Assembly: GCA_934500705.1 (NCBI GenBank)
Contig: CAKSTI010000003.1
Location: forward strand, 124,001-188,000
DNA: 64,000 bases
Direction: 5' to 3'
Source of the DNA: an uncultured Clostridia bacterium
Lineage (GTDB): Bacteria > Bacillota > Clostridia > UMGS1810
Shown here piece after piece: positions 1 to 8,246 of the stretch. The position numbers were made by a program, and so were the translations under genes. The notes below the pieces were generated by a model that worked only from the letters and a program-made list of their open reading frames with translations, was not told where the DNA came from and searched no databases. The first letter of the stretch is position 1, and each line of letters begins with the position of its first letter.

Positions 1-2
1 TA

Positions 3-83
3 AATTACGTAATGCTCCACAGCATCGGCGACGCATTTATACATTCGATGCCAAAGGACGACGCATTTCTTACGGAGGACTGA
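3..83 (+). CDS. C-terminal end of an upstream gene, probably 3-dehydroquinate synthase (partial)
   Basis: Only the last 26 codons are in the window, read in frame 3 and ending at TGA 81-83, one base before the aroA ATG. The visible tail contains YVMLHSIGDAFIHS, which resembles the final beta-strand and following segment of AroB-type dehydroquinate synthases. AroB is also the shikimate enzyme missing from the otherwise nearly complete set downstream. The tight join to aroA implies one transcript. The assignment rests mainly on position; 26 residues cannot settle it. Confidence 0.5.
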   Translation, partial: NYVMLHSIGDAFIHSMPKDDAFLTED

Positions 84-84
84 T

Positions 85-1368
85 ATGCAGACGCTGACAA
101 TAAGAAAAAAGGACGCTTGCAGCGGCGTGGTTTCAATACCGTCTTCAAAGTCGTATATCCACCGATTTTTATTTTCGGTACTGCTTGCGGACGGTGTGAG
201 TGTGGTAGAGAATGTCTCTCTCTCCGACGATGTAAAGGCCACGCTCTCGTGCATTGAGGCGCTCGGCGCAAAGGTTACGCTCTCCGATGACAGGCGGACG
301 GTTACGGTATGCGGCGGCATTAAAAAAACGGAAAGTGCGCTTCTCAACTGCAACGAGTGCGGTTCGACGCTGAGATTTGTAATACCCATTGCGGTTGTGC
401 TGTGCGGTTCGGCAAGGTTTACGGGCGGCGGCAAGCTGATGGAGCGGCCGCTGGAACAGTACTTTAAAATTTTTGACGACAACGGCATTGACTATGCGTT
501 TGAAAAGGGCAGATACCTTGATGTGAGCGGTGATTTTAAAAAATCGGTTTATCACATAGACGGTTCGGTAAGCTCGCAGTTTGTAACGGGTATGCTCTAT
601 GCGCTTGCGCTGTCGGAAAACGGCGGCGAAATCGTCATAGACGGCATTTTGCAGTCAAAACCGTATGTTGACATAACGCTCGAAGTTTTGAGCCGCTCCG
701 GCATAGAGGTTGAAAACCACGGATATGAGCGTTTTACCATCCGTGGCGGTCAGAGCTTTAAGAGCGGACATTTCAGAGCGTGCGGCGACTGGTCGCAGGC
801 GGCGTTTTTCCTCACGGCAGGCGCAATTTCGGGCAAGGTGGGCGTTAAAAACATAGATTTTTCGTCGCATCAGGGCGATGCGGTGATTGTTGACATTCTT
901 AAAAAAATGGGTGCTGAAATTACCGAAACGGCAGACGGCGTGTTTGCGGAAAAGTCGGAGCTTAAAGCGATTGGCGGAATTAATGCCGAAAACTTTCCGG
1001 ACATTGTACCCGTTCTTTCACTTGCGTGTGCGCTTGCAGAAGGCACGAGCAGGATTTACGGAATAGAACGCCTGCGCTACAAGGAGTGCGACAGGGTGGA
1101 GGCTACGATAGCGCTGATTTCTAACCTTGGAGGCAAAATATCGCTCTCGGATAACTCTCTTGTTATAGAGGGAATGAGGTCGCTTTGCGGCGGCGTGGCG
1201 GACAGCTTCAATGACCACCGCATTGCAATGACTGCGTCTGTTGCATCTCTTGCGTGCAAGGGAGAAGTTACAATAAAAGACCCGTGGTGCATAAACAAGT
1301 CGTACCCGGATTTTTACGAAGATTTATTATCAACAGGTGGTGTTATGTATGAGTGGAACGTGGGGTAA
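85..1368 (+). CDS. aroA: 3-phosphoshikimate 1-carboxyvinyltransferase (EPSP synthase)
   Basis: Cytosolic enzyme that joins phosphoenolpyruvate to shikimate-3-phosphate, the sixth step of the shikimate pathway. The 427-residue length is normal for the family. Visible signatures are SKSYIHR near residues 21-27 (phosphate-binding lysine), CNECGSTLRF at 89-98 (a clostridial variant of the usual GNAGT loop), RYKECDR near 332 and DHRIAM near 377. The start has the ribosome site ACGGAGGA a few bases upstream. The gene overlaps aroC by 20 bases and opens a compact aro operon. The GNAGT-to-NECGST change is in the region that governs glyphosate sensitivity in this family; no conclusion about sensitivity can be drawn here. 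Confidence 0.96.
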   Translation: MQTLTIRKKDACSGVVSIPSSKSYIHRFLFSVLLADGVSVVENVSLSDDVKATLSCIEALGAKVTLSDDRRTVTVCGGIKKTESALLNCNECGSTLRFVIPIAVVLCGSARFTGGGKLMERPLEQYFKIFDDNGIDYAFEKGRYLDVSGDFKKSVYHIDGSVSSQFVTGMLYALALSENGGEIVIDGILQSKPYVDITLEVLSRSGIEVENHGYERFTIRGGQSFKSGHFRACGDWSQAAFFLTAGAISGKVGVKNIDFSSHQGDAVIVDILKKMGAEITETADGVFAEKSELKAIGGINAENFPDIVPVLSLACALAEGTSRIYGIERLRYKECDRVEATIALISNLGGKISLSDNSLVIEGMRSLCGGVADSFNDHRIAMTASVASLACKGEVTIKDPWCINKSYPDFYEDLLSTGGVMYEWNVG

Positions 1369-2443
1369 TGCAATTAAATTTACCATTTTCGGCGAGTCGC
1401 ACGGCGTTGCGATAGGCGGTGTTCTTGACGGAATACCGGCAGGGACAAAGATAGATTTTGACAAGATAGACGTTGAGATGAAGAGGCGCAATCACCGCTC
1501 CTTTTTCTCAACTGCAAGGGACGAAAAGGACGAATACGAGGTTCTCTCCGGCGTGCTCGGCGATGTTGCTACCGGCTCTCCCATTGCCTTTATTATACGC
1601 AACAAAGACCAAAAAAGCTCGGATTACTTAAACCTCAACGTAACTCCCAGACCGGGTCACGCAGACTACCCGGCGGCGGTTAAATTTTCGGGCTACAACG
1701 ATTACCGTGGCGGCGGACACTTTTCCGGCAGGATTACCGCACCGCTTACGTTTGCCGGTTCCGTTGCAAGGCAGATTTTGGAGAAAAAGGGTGTGTTTAT
1801 AGCTTCGCACATAAGTTCGATTGGCACTGTGCAGGATTGCAGTTTTTTGGATTTTTCGCTTAAATCGGACAGTATAAAAAAACTCCACGATATGGAAATT
1901 CCTGTTATAGATGAAAAAGCCGGCGAGGAAATGGCAGAGGAGATAAAACGGCACAAAGAGGACTGCAACAGTGTGGGCGGCGTGATTGAGTGCGCAGTCT
2001 GCGGTGTCCCGGCAGGGATAGGTTCGCCGTTTTTTGAGTCGGTGGAGAGCGCTCTTGCCGCAATGATGTTTTCAATCCCGGCGGTAAAGGGCATAGAGTT
2101 CGGCAAAGGATTTGAGATAACGCATATGAGCGGCTTTGAGGCAAATGATAACTACGTCGTAAAAGACGGAAAGGTCGAGGCACTCTCCAACAACAACGGC
2201 GGAGTGCTCGGCGGAATTACAAACGGTATGCCCATAATTTTCAGGGTTGCGATAAAGCCTACGCCGTCGATCTTTAAGACGCAAAAGACGGTAAACCTCG
2301 AAACGATGGAAAACACGGAGATAACGCTCAAAGGCAGACACGACAGCTGCATTGTTCCCCGTGCCGTTGCGGTTGTCGAGGCGGCGGCGGCACTCGTTAT
2401 TGCCGACCTTGATATGCGTTTCGGAAAGAGGGAACAGGTATGA
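1349..2443 (+). CDS. aroC: chorismate synthase
   Basis: Converts EPSP to chorismate using reduced FMN, the last common step toward aromatic amino acids and folate. The protein is 364 residues, usual for the family. It begins MSGTWGNAIKF, followed by GESHG and the family signature around RPGHADYPAAVKF and GYNDYRGGGHFSGR. The ATG at 1349 is chosen over an upstream in-frame GTG at 1337 because CAGGTGG lies at a proper distance before it and the conserved N-terminus starts there. The gene begins inside the end of aroA and overlaps aroE by the ATGA arrangement, so translational coupling is likely. Confidence 0.96.
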   Translation: MSGTWGNAIKFTIFGESHGVAIGGVLDGIPAGTKIDFDKIDVEMKRRNHRSFFSTARDEKDEYEVLSGVLGDVATGSPIAFIIRNKDQKSSDYLNLNVTPRPGHADYPAAVKFSGYNDYRGGGHFSGRITAPLTFAGSVARQILEKKGVFIASHISSIGTVQDCSFLDFSLKSDSIKKLHDMEIPVIDEKAGEEMAEEIKRHKEDCNSVGGVIECAVCGVPAGIGSPFFESVESALAAMMFSIPAVKGIEFGKGFEITHMSGFEANDNYVVKDGKVEALSNNNGGVLGGITNGMPIIFRVAIKPTPSIFKTQKTVNLETMENTEITLKGRHDSCIVPRAVAVVEAAAALVIADLDMRFGKREQV

Positions 2444-3240
2444 AAAAGTTTGCTCTTATAGGCGAAAAGCTGGGTCACTCTTACTCTGCGATTATTCACA
2501 GGCGCTTTTTTGAGCTTGCGGGACTTGATTGCAGCTATGATTTGGCGGAAATTCCGCTCGGCGGATTTGAGAGCCGTTTTTTGCATCTTGCCGAAACGTA
2601 CAGCGGAATTAATGTCACCATTCCGTACAAGCAAACCGTTACCGAATACCTTGACGGGGAAAGCGATATTTCCCGGAAAATAGGTGCGGTGAACACGGTT
2701 TCCTTCTCGGACGGCAAAGCCATAGGAGATAACACCGATTATTACGGACTTAAAATGACATTGGAGAAAAACTCAATTTCATTAAAAGGCAAAAGAGCCG
2801 TAATACTCGGAACGGGCGGTGCGTCCAAGGCGGTGTGCGCTCTGTGTGAGGACGGGGGCGCATCTGACATAACCTTTGTGTCACGCAGTGCGGATAAGAA
2901 TATGAAGCACAGGGTTATTGGTTATTCGGCGGAAATCAAGGGGGATATTCTCTTTAACACAACCCCGTCGGGAATGTACCCGAATATGGACGGCTCGCCG
3001 CTTGATACGGTGGACTGCGGATTTGAATTTTTGATGGATTTGATATACAATCCGTCAGAAACATTGCTTATGAAAAAGGCGAAAGAAAGCGGCGTAAAGG
3101 CGGTCAACGGTCTGTATATGCTCGTTTCACAGGCGCTGTTTTCCCAGTCAATCTGGCAGGGGATACCGTTTGACGCAAAAGCTGCCGATACAATATACAC
3201 GGAACTCAGCAAAAAATTTAAAAGGGGCGCAGAAAAATGA
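2440..3240 (+). CDS. aroE: shikimate dehydrogenase
   Basis: NADPH-dependent reduction of 3-dehydroshikimate to shikimate. The 266-residue protein shows the substrate domain with GHSYSAIIH near 12-20, the catalytic lysine in NVTIPYKQ (Lys64) and the partner aspartate in NTDYYGL (Asp100). The nucleotide-binding loop LGTGGASKAV is near 123-132, and SRSADK lies where the NADP phosphate site is expected. Start and stop overlap aroC and aroQ by four bases each. The position in the run A-C-E-Q-K supports a true shikimate role rather than a quinate paralogue. Confidence 0.95.
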   Translation: MKKFALIGEKLGHSYSAIIHRRFFELAGLDCSYDLAEIPLGGFESRFLHLAETYSGINVTIPYKQTVTEYLDGESDISRKIGAVNTVSFSDGKAIGDNTDYYGLKMTLEKNSISLKGKRAVILGTGGASKAVCALCEDGGASDITFVSRSADKNMKHRVIGYSAEIKGDILFNTTPSGMYPNMDGSPLDTVDCGFEFLMDLIYNPSETLLMKKAKESGVKAVNGLYMLVSQALFSQSIWQGIPFDAKAADTIYTELSKKFKRGAEK

Positions 3241-3674
3241 AAGTCCTTGTAATAAACGGACCGAACATTAACTTTGTCGGAATACGTGAAAAAAGCATAT
3301 ACGGAACGAGAACATATGACGATATATGCAGAGATTTGTGCGCTTATGCAAAGGAAAAGGGCGTCAGTCTTGAAGTGTGGCAGAGCAACCACGAGGGTGC
3401 GATAATCGACAAGATACAGAGCATTTACAACTCCGATACCGATGCGGTTATAATCAATCCCGGTGCATACACCCATTACAGCTATGCCATTGCCGACGCA
3501 ATAAAGAGCGTGGATATTCCATTTGTTGAGGTGCACTTTTCGGACATTAACAGCCGTGAGGATTTTAGAAAAATATCCGTCACCAAGCCGTCCTGTGCCG
3601 CACAGATTTGCGGAATGGGCGAGGACGGCTACAAAAAGGCACTCGATATGATTGCAAGCGGTGAAGTAAAATGA
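3237..3674 (+). CDS. aroQ: type II 3-dehydroquinate dehydratase
   Basis: Removes water from 3-dehydroquinate to give 3-dehydroshikimate; type II enzymes are small dodecamers. At 145 residues it has the expected size. The N-terminal INGPNIN motif, the candidate catalytic tyrosine Tyr22 in IYGTR, the NPGAYTHYS segment and the EVHFSD..SREDFR block are all visible. The sequence INFVG replaces the more common LNLLG next to the active-site loop, a mild divergence. It overlaps aroE and aroK by four bases at each end. Confidence 0.95.
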   Translation: MKVLVINGPNINFVGIREKSIYGTRTYDDICRDLCAYAKEKGVSLEVWQSNHEGAIIDKIQSIYNSDTDAVIINPGAYTHYSYAIADAIKSVDIPFVEVHFSDINSREDFRKISVTKPSCAAQICGMGEDGYKKALDMIASGEVK

Positions 3675-4171
3675 ACAACATCTATTTAATAGGAATGCCC
3701 GGCAGCGGAAAAAGTTCGGTCGGCAAACAAATTGCCGAAAAGCTTGCAGTGCGGTGCATAGACCTTGACGAGTACATATGTCGTGCGCATAATAAGACAA
3801 TAGACGAGTTGTTTGCGGACGGCGAGGGCGCTTTCAGAGATGCGGAAACACAAGCGCTCCGTGAGGTGAGCAATCTATCCGGTGTGATTGTGTCAACGGG
3901 GGGCGGAATAGTCTGCCGGAGCGAAAATGCTGAAATTATGAAAAAGAGCGGCACTGTCGTGTTTATAGACACAGATGTTAAAAACATACTTGCAAATTCC
4001 GCGCTTTCCGGCAGACCGCTTTTAAAAGATAAGAATGCAATTTACACCCTTTATGACGAAAGGATTGAAAAATACAGAGCCGCCGCACAGTATACGGTAG
4101 ACAACAACGGCTTCCTCTGCGATGCCTGCGATGAAGCCGAGAAAATTGTGCGTGCAAAATTAGATATTTGA
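3671..4171 (+). CDS. aroK: shikimate kinase
   Basis: ATP-dependent phosphorylation of shikimate at the 3-hydroxyl. The protein is 166 residues. The Walker A loop GMPGSGKSS is at residues 8-16, DLDEYI follows in the nucleoside kinase position, and STGGGIV marks the shikimate-binding segment. It is the fifth overlapping gene of the aro operon. With the probable aroB tail, the window holds every pathway step except DAHP synthase. Confidence 0.95.
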   Translation: MNNIYLIGMPGSGKSSVGKQIAEKLAVRCIDLDEYICRAHNKTIDELFADGEGAFRDAETQALREVSNLSGVIVSTGGGIVCRSENAEIMKKSGTVVFIDTDVKNILANSALSGRPLLKDKNAIYTLYDERIEKYRAAAQYTVDNNGFLCDACDEAEKIVRAKLDI

Positions 4172-4186
4172 TGTTGGAGGTACAAA

Positions 4187-5404
4187 ATGGTTTTTAACAG
4201 AGCAAACGTGTTACTGCCCGCAAATGCGGATATGAGCAAGTGGAGCGTTGTGGCGTGTGACCAGTACACATCGGAACCCAAGTATTGGGAGGACGTGGAA
4301 AATTTTGTGGGGACGTCGCCGTCGGCGTATAACCTCATTCTGCCGGAGATGTACTTGCAGTGCGGAGATGTCGGAGAGCGCATCGAAAAGATAAACTCGC
4401 AGATGAACCGCTACCTTTCCGACGGCGTTTTTGCATCGGCAGGGAGGTGCTACATATATGTTGAGAGGACGCTCAGATGCGGCAAGGTGAGAAAAGGCGT
4501 TGTCGGCTGTGTGGATTTGGAGTGCTACGACTATATGCCGGGCAGCAAATCGGCAGTGCGTCCTACGGAAAAAACGGTTGTTGAGCGTATTCCGCCAAGA
4601 CTCAGAGTGAGGGAAAATGCCCCCGTTGAACTTCCGCACATTATGCTGCTTGCAGATGACCCCAATAAGATTTTGATTGAACCCCTCGGAGAGGAAAAGT
4701 CAAAATTTGAAAAGCTGTATGACTTTGACCTGATGATGTCGTCCGGTCACATCACGGGTTATAAACTCGATGACGAAACCGCCGCGGCTTTTGAAAACAA
4801 ACTCCTGTCAATCGGAAACGACGGCTCAAAATCCGCCCTCGTTTTCGCCGTAGGCGACGGCAACCACTCGCTTGCCACGGCAAAGGCGTGCTATCGGAAC
4901 CTTAAAGACAAAATCGGAGATGCGGCACTTGCAAGCCCGGCAAGATATGCACTTGCGGAACTTGTAAACCTGCACGATGACTCTTTGGAGTTTGAGGCCA
5001 TACACCGTGTTGTGTTCGGCGTTGATAAGGATAAATTTACGGACGGTTTGCTGAATATCTGCACACAGGTTGACAGTGCGGAGCGTGACTTTACGCTTGT
5101 TACGGAGGAAGACGACAAACCGCTGAAATTCAATAATCCCGACAGCTCGCTTGCGGTGGGGTGCATACAGAATTACATAGACACCTACCTTGCAGAGAAC
5201 GGCGGCAGTGTGGACTACATTCATGGTGAGGACGTTGCGAGAGAACTTGCGGGAGAGGGTAATGTCGCAATAGTGCTTGACGCTATGAAAAAGAGCGACC
5301 TTTTTAAGACCGTTACCGAGGACGGCGTACTTCCGAGAAAGACCTTCTCAATGGGCGAGGCGTGTGACAAACGCTTTTATGTTGAGGCAAGAAAGATAAA
5401 ATAG
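4187..5404 (+). CDS. DUF1015 family protein
   Basis: A 405-residue cytosolic protein of the DUF1015 family, whose biochemical role is not established. It starts with the family hallmark PANADMSKWSVVACDQYTS and carries the conserved GDGNHSLATAK motif near residues 224-234, which looks like a catalytic or metal site. The ATG follows TTGGAGGTACAAA, a strong ribosome site, 15 bases after aroK, so it is probably the last gene of the aro operon. In other genomes the family is sometimes near serine metabolism genes; here the link is to chorismate synthesis. Function is not assigned. Confidence 0.85.
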   Translation: MVFNRANVLLPANADMSKWSVVACDQYTSEPKYWEDVENFVGTSPSAYNLILPEMYLQCGDVGERIEKINSQMNRYLSDGVFASAGRCYIYVERTLRCGKVRKGVVGCVDLECYDYMPGSKSAVRPTEKTVVERIPPRLRVRENAPVELPHIMLLADDPNKILIEPLGEEKSKFEKLYDFDLMMSSGHITGYKLDDETAAAFENKLLSIGNDGSKSALVFAVGDGNHSLATAKACYRNLKDKIGDAALASPARYALAELVNLHDDSLEFEAIHRVVFGVDKDKFTDGLLNICTQVDSAERDFTLVTEEDDKPLKFNNPDSSLAVGCIQNYIDTYLAENGGSVDYIHGEDVARELAGEGNVAIVLDAMKKSDLFKTVTEDGVLPRKTFSMGEACDKRFYVEARKIK

Positions 5405-5439
5405 GTACCTTGAAACTTTGTTGTATTCACAATAAATAT

Positions 5440-5469
5440 AGGCATTGGTGGAAACGTCAATGCCTTTTT
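5440..5469 (+). terminator. intrinsic terminator ending the aro/DUF1015 transcript
   Basis: Hairpin AGGCATTG / CAATGCCT with a 10-base loop followed by a T-run. It overlaps the 3' end of the convergent PocR/AraC gene and may slow transcription from both sides. Confidence 0.75.
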
Positions 5470-6245
5470 CTGTATTCGAGCGGAGTTGCCCCGGTTTGCT
5501 TTTTAAACGTGCTTATAAAGTAGCTTATGTTGTCAAATCCGACGGCAAGAGCAATTTCGGTCACGGATAGAGATGTGGTTTTCAATAGATTTTTGGCGTC
5601 GTTGATTTTCAGTTTGTTGCAGTAGCCCTTTAAGGTATAGCCCGTGTTTGCCTTGAATACGTGGCTGACATACGACTTGCTGAAATGCAGATTTTTGCAA
5701 ATCATTTCAAGTGTTAAGGCTGTGTGGTATTCGTCTGCAAACGCCTTTATTTTGCCAAAGCCGTCGTCGGGCGTCTTTGCCTTTTCGTTCATTAAAATGC
5801 CGAGCATTCGTGCAAGGGGTGCTATGACGGTGTTTAAGAATTTTTCGGGAATTTCGCCGTGGCGCATCGAACCGGCGTAGAGTATGTCACCGTGCGGCGC
5901 ACGTTTTTTGCCCGCATATCCGCTCACACTTATAAAACCCATTACGCCGTCTTTGTTTTCTATGGTGTGTATGTACTGTGCAACTCCGGCGTGACATTCA
6001 CCCGTGAAGGAGCGCACACGTTCGCATTTTTTCATAACGAGCTTCTGGCACTTTATGCACTTGTCAAAGTTGTTTTTCTTAACCACTGTGCAGTACGAAT
6101 TGAGGTGCGAGTTGTACGGCAGAATTTCGCTGTACGGAGAAAATCTGTCGGAAAATTCACTTTTCATATGAAACGATATGCTGAGCCCGTACTGCGATTT
6201 GAGGTGGTTTGTGTATGCTGCTATTTCCTTTGCAAGTTGTTTCAT
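5457..6245 (-). CDS. AraC-family regulator with PocR-like sensor domain
   Basis: Predicted cytosolic transcription regulator of 262 residues. Residues about 10-140 resemble the PocR ligand-sensing domain, including a cysteine-containing stretch NNFDKCIKCQKLVMKKCERV and a CHAG motif. The last 100 residues form two AraC helix-turn-helix units, with the typical second-helix pattern VGFDNISYFISTFKKQTG. The start at 6245 is preferred over an upstream in-frame start because GAGGTG lies five bases before it. It diverges from the FAD oxidoreductase gene, so that gene is the likely target. PocR-type domains are known from propanediol regulation and sense small polyols or related compounds; the ligand here is unknown. 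Confidence 0.85.
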   Translation of the reverse strand: MKQLAKEIAAYTNHLKSQYGLSISFHMKSEFSDRFSPYSEILPYNSHLNSYCTVVKKNNFDKCIKCQKLVMKKCERVRSFTGECHAGVAQYIHTIENKDGVMGFISVSGYAGKKRAPHGDILYAGSMRHGEIPEKFLNTVIAPLARMLGILMNEKAKTPDDGFGKIKAFADEYHTALTLEMICKNLHFSKSYVSHVFKANTGYTLKGYCNKLKINDAKNLLKTTSLSVTEIALAVGFDNISYFISTFKKQTGATPLEYRKRH

Positions 6246-6313
6246 AAAAACACCTCGTGCATTTTTTTGATATTTTTTTGCATTTTTCAGCGAGAAAAAC
6301 GGCAAAAATGTTG

Positions 6314-6346
6314 TTATTATGATAATAAACCAAATTAATTAATTTG
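6314..6346. promoter_or_regulatory. two inverted repeats in the divergent regulator/oxidoreductase promoter region
   Basis: TTATTAT-G-ATAATAA at 6314-6328 is followed at 6331-6346 by the perfect 16-bp palindrome CAAATTAATTAATTTG. Both lie between the AraC-type gene and the FAD oxidoreductase, just before the latter's ribosome site at 6353. Operator function is inferred from symmetry and position only; such AT-rich palindromes can arise by chance. Confidence 0.45.
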
Positions 6347-6364
6347 TCAAGCGGAGGGATAAAA

Positions 6365-8137
6365 ATGCTTAACCGTAAGAAAATATCCGCCGATCTGTGC
6401 GTCGTGGGCGGCGGAATGGCAGGAATATGCGCCGCAATAGCTGCGGCACGTGAGGGAGCAAAGGTTGTGCTTATGCACGAAAGACCCGTCCTTGGCGGTA
6501 ACGCATCGTCGGAGATAAGAATGTGGGTGTGCGGAGCGCAGGGTGAGAACAACCGTGAAACCGGAATTTTGGAGGAAATTCTCCTTGAAAACCTGTACCG
6601 AAACCCCACAAAAAACTACTATATATGGGACACTGTACTGTATGACTTTGTAATCCGTGAGAAAAATATTACATTGCTGCCCAACTGCACCTGTATGGAC
6701 GCAAAGGTCGAAAAGGGCAGTTTTGCCGACGGCAGAGATACTAAAATTACGGAGATTACCGGTTACCAGCTTACCACACAGACATTTTTTGACGTTGACG
6801 CCAAATTTTACAGCGACTGCTCCGGTGACAGTATTCTCGCACCGCTTACCGGTGCACATTTTAAAATAGGGCGTGAATGCGGCAATGATTACGGCGAGCA
6901 GACGCACGTAAAGGTGCCGGACGACTTTACAATGGGTATGAGCTGTCTTTTGCAGGGCAGGCAGACCGACAAAAAGGTAAAATTCACTCCGCCCGAATGG
7001 AGCACAAAGCTAAAAGACGAGGAAGTTGAAAGACGGGGAACGGATATATATAACAGCTACGAAAACTTCTGGTACTTAGAGCTTGGCGGAAACCGAAATA
7101 CAATAGACGATACCGAGGAAATTACATCGGATTTGATTAAACTTTCCGTCGGAATGTGGGATTACATTAAAAATTCCGGAAAGTTTGACGCCGACAACTG
7201 GGAGCTTGAATTTTTGGGATTTCTCGCCGGCAAGCGTGAGTCACGCAGAATGACCGGAGAATACGTTGTGACGCAAAAGGATATTTCCGGCAACGTCATC
7301 TTTGACGACACCGTTGCATACGGCGGCTGGCCGCTCGACGACCATTTTCCTATGGGATTTTATCACGTAGGTGCGCCAAATACCAATTTCCGGACGCCTG
7401 CGCCGTACACCTTGCCGTACCGTGCCCTGTATTCCGAAAACGTGGAAAATCTGTTTTTTGCCGGCAGAAACATCAGTATGACCCATATGGCAATGAGCAG
7501 TATAAGGGTTATGGCAACGTGCGCCCTCCTCGGTCAGGCTGTCGGAACAGCGGCGGCACTCGGCGCAAAGTACAACCTTACCCCGAACGGTGTTTACCGT
7601 GAAAAGATAGACGAGCTTCAACAAATTCTTATGGACAACGACTGCTTTTTGCCGTACAAAAAGAGGAATATATCCGCCAAGTGCATAGATGCCGCACCGT
7701 TTGCACAGCTTTGCAACGGCGAGGACAGGCCAAACAGAATTTACAATTCCGAAAGCTGCGGTATCTCCGTTAAAAACGGTACACCGGTGTGCTATGAGTC
7801 CGAGGGCGGATTTTATGTTAAAGCGGTACACATTGTCTTTAACAGCGATTTGAACCGTGAAACATTGGACGGCGACTACTGCGAGAGGAACCACGCAACA
7901 CGCTGCAATGTTCTTTTGGACAGCCCGGCAATGTCTGTGCCCAAGACGCTCTGCCGCAGTTTTAAGTTAAGTATCACCGATAAAGACGGAAACACAAGCA
8001 CGGTTGAAGCGGCGGATAACAGAAAGCGTGAGTACGACATAAGCGTTGAAAAGGAAGTATCAAGACTCGAACTTGTTCCCGTTTCAAACTGGGGAGATAC
8101 GGACGAAACCGACGTTTTCTCATTCGATTTCAGATAA
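6365..8137 (+). CDS. FAD-dependent oxidoreductase (PF12831-like)
   Basis: A 590-residue flavoprotein. The N-terminal dinucleotide fold is clear: VVGGGMAGICAAIAAAREGAKVV near 15-37, then RPVLGGNASSEIR, the usual start of PF12831-type oxidoreductases. A second FAD contact, LFFAGRNISMTHMA, lies near 366-379. The last 150 residues are less conserved and may form a separate beta-rich domain. The ATG at 6365 is chosen for its GGAGGG site six bases upstream. There is no signal peptide. Such proteins are often annotated loosely as xanthan lyase-like, but the substrate is not known; the divergent AraC-type regulator suggests a carbohydrate or polyol. It stands alone between that regulator and a terminator. 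Confidence 0.8.
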   Translation: MLNRKKISADLCVVGGGMAGICAAIAAAREGAKVVLMHERPVLGGNASSEIRMWVCGAQGENNRETGILEEILLENLYRNPTKNYYIWDTVLYDFVIREKNITLLPNCTCMDAKVEKGSFADGRDTKITEITGYQLTTQTFFDVDAKFYSDCSGDSILAPLTGAHFKIGRECGNDYGEQTHVKVPDDFTMGMSCLLQGRQTDKKVKFTPPEWSTKLKDEEVERRGTDIYNSYENFWYLELGGNRNTIDDTEEITSDLIKLSVGMWDYIKNSGKFDADNWELEFLGFLAGKRESRRMTGEYVVTQKDISGNVIFDDTVAYGGWPLDDHFPMGFYHVGAPNTNFRTPAPYTLPYRALYSENVENLFFAGRNISMTHMAMSSIRVMATCALLGQAVGTAAALGAKYNLTPNGVYREKIDELQQILMDNDCFLPYKKRNISAKCIDAAPFAQLCNGEDRPNRIYNSESCGISVKNGTPVCYESEGGFYVKAVHIVFNSDLNRETLDGDYCERNHATRCNVLLDSPAMSVPKTLCRSFKLSITDKDGNTSTVEAADNRKREYDISVEKEVSRLELVPVSNWGDTDETDVFSFDFR

Positions 8138-8145
8138 AGTATAAA

Positions 8146-8174
8146 GGTGCGGTCAAAACGGCCGCACTTTTTTC
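8146..8174 (+). terminator. intrinsic terminator after the FAD oxidoreductase gene
   Basis: GTGCGGTC / GGCCGCAC stem (one G-T pair) with an AAAAC loop, followed by six Ts. Confidence 0.85.
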
Positions 8175-8184
8175 ATTTTATATC

Positions 8185-8213
8185 TTGAATTAATCACAAA
8201 AATGTTTTATAAT
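8185..8213 (+). promoter_or_regulatory. sigma-A-like promoter of glyA
   Basis: TTGAAT at 8185-8190 and TATAAT at 8208-8213 with a 17-base spacer, 33 bases before the glyA start. Confidence 0.65.
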
Positions 8214-8246
8214 GTTATTATAAATAAATCAAGGGAGGTCGTTCCG

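Noticed and set aside
2922..3800. Long minus-strand open reading opposite aroE-aroQ
   Set aside because: It lies entirely over well-supported aro genes, has no ribosome site and no recognisable protein features; a shadow of codon bias.
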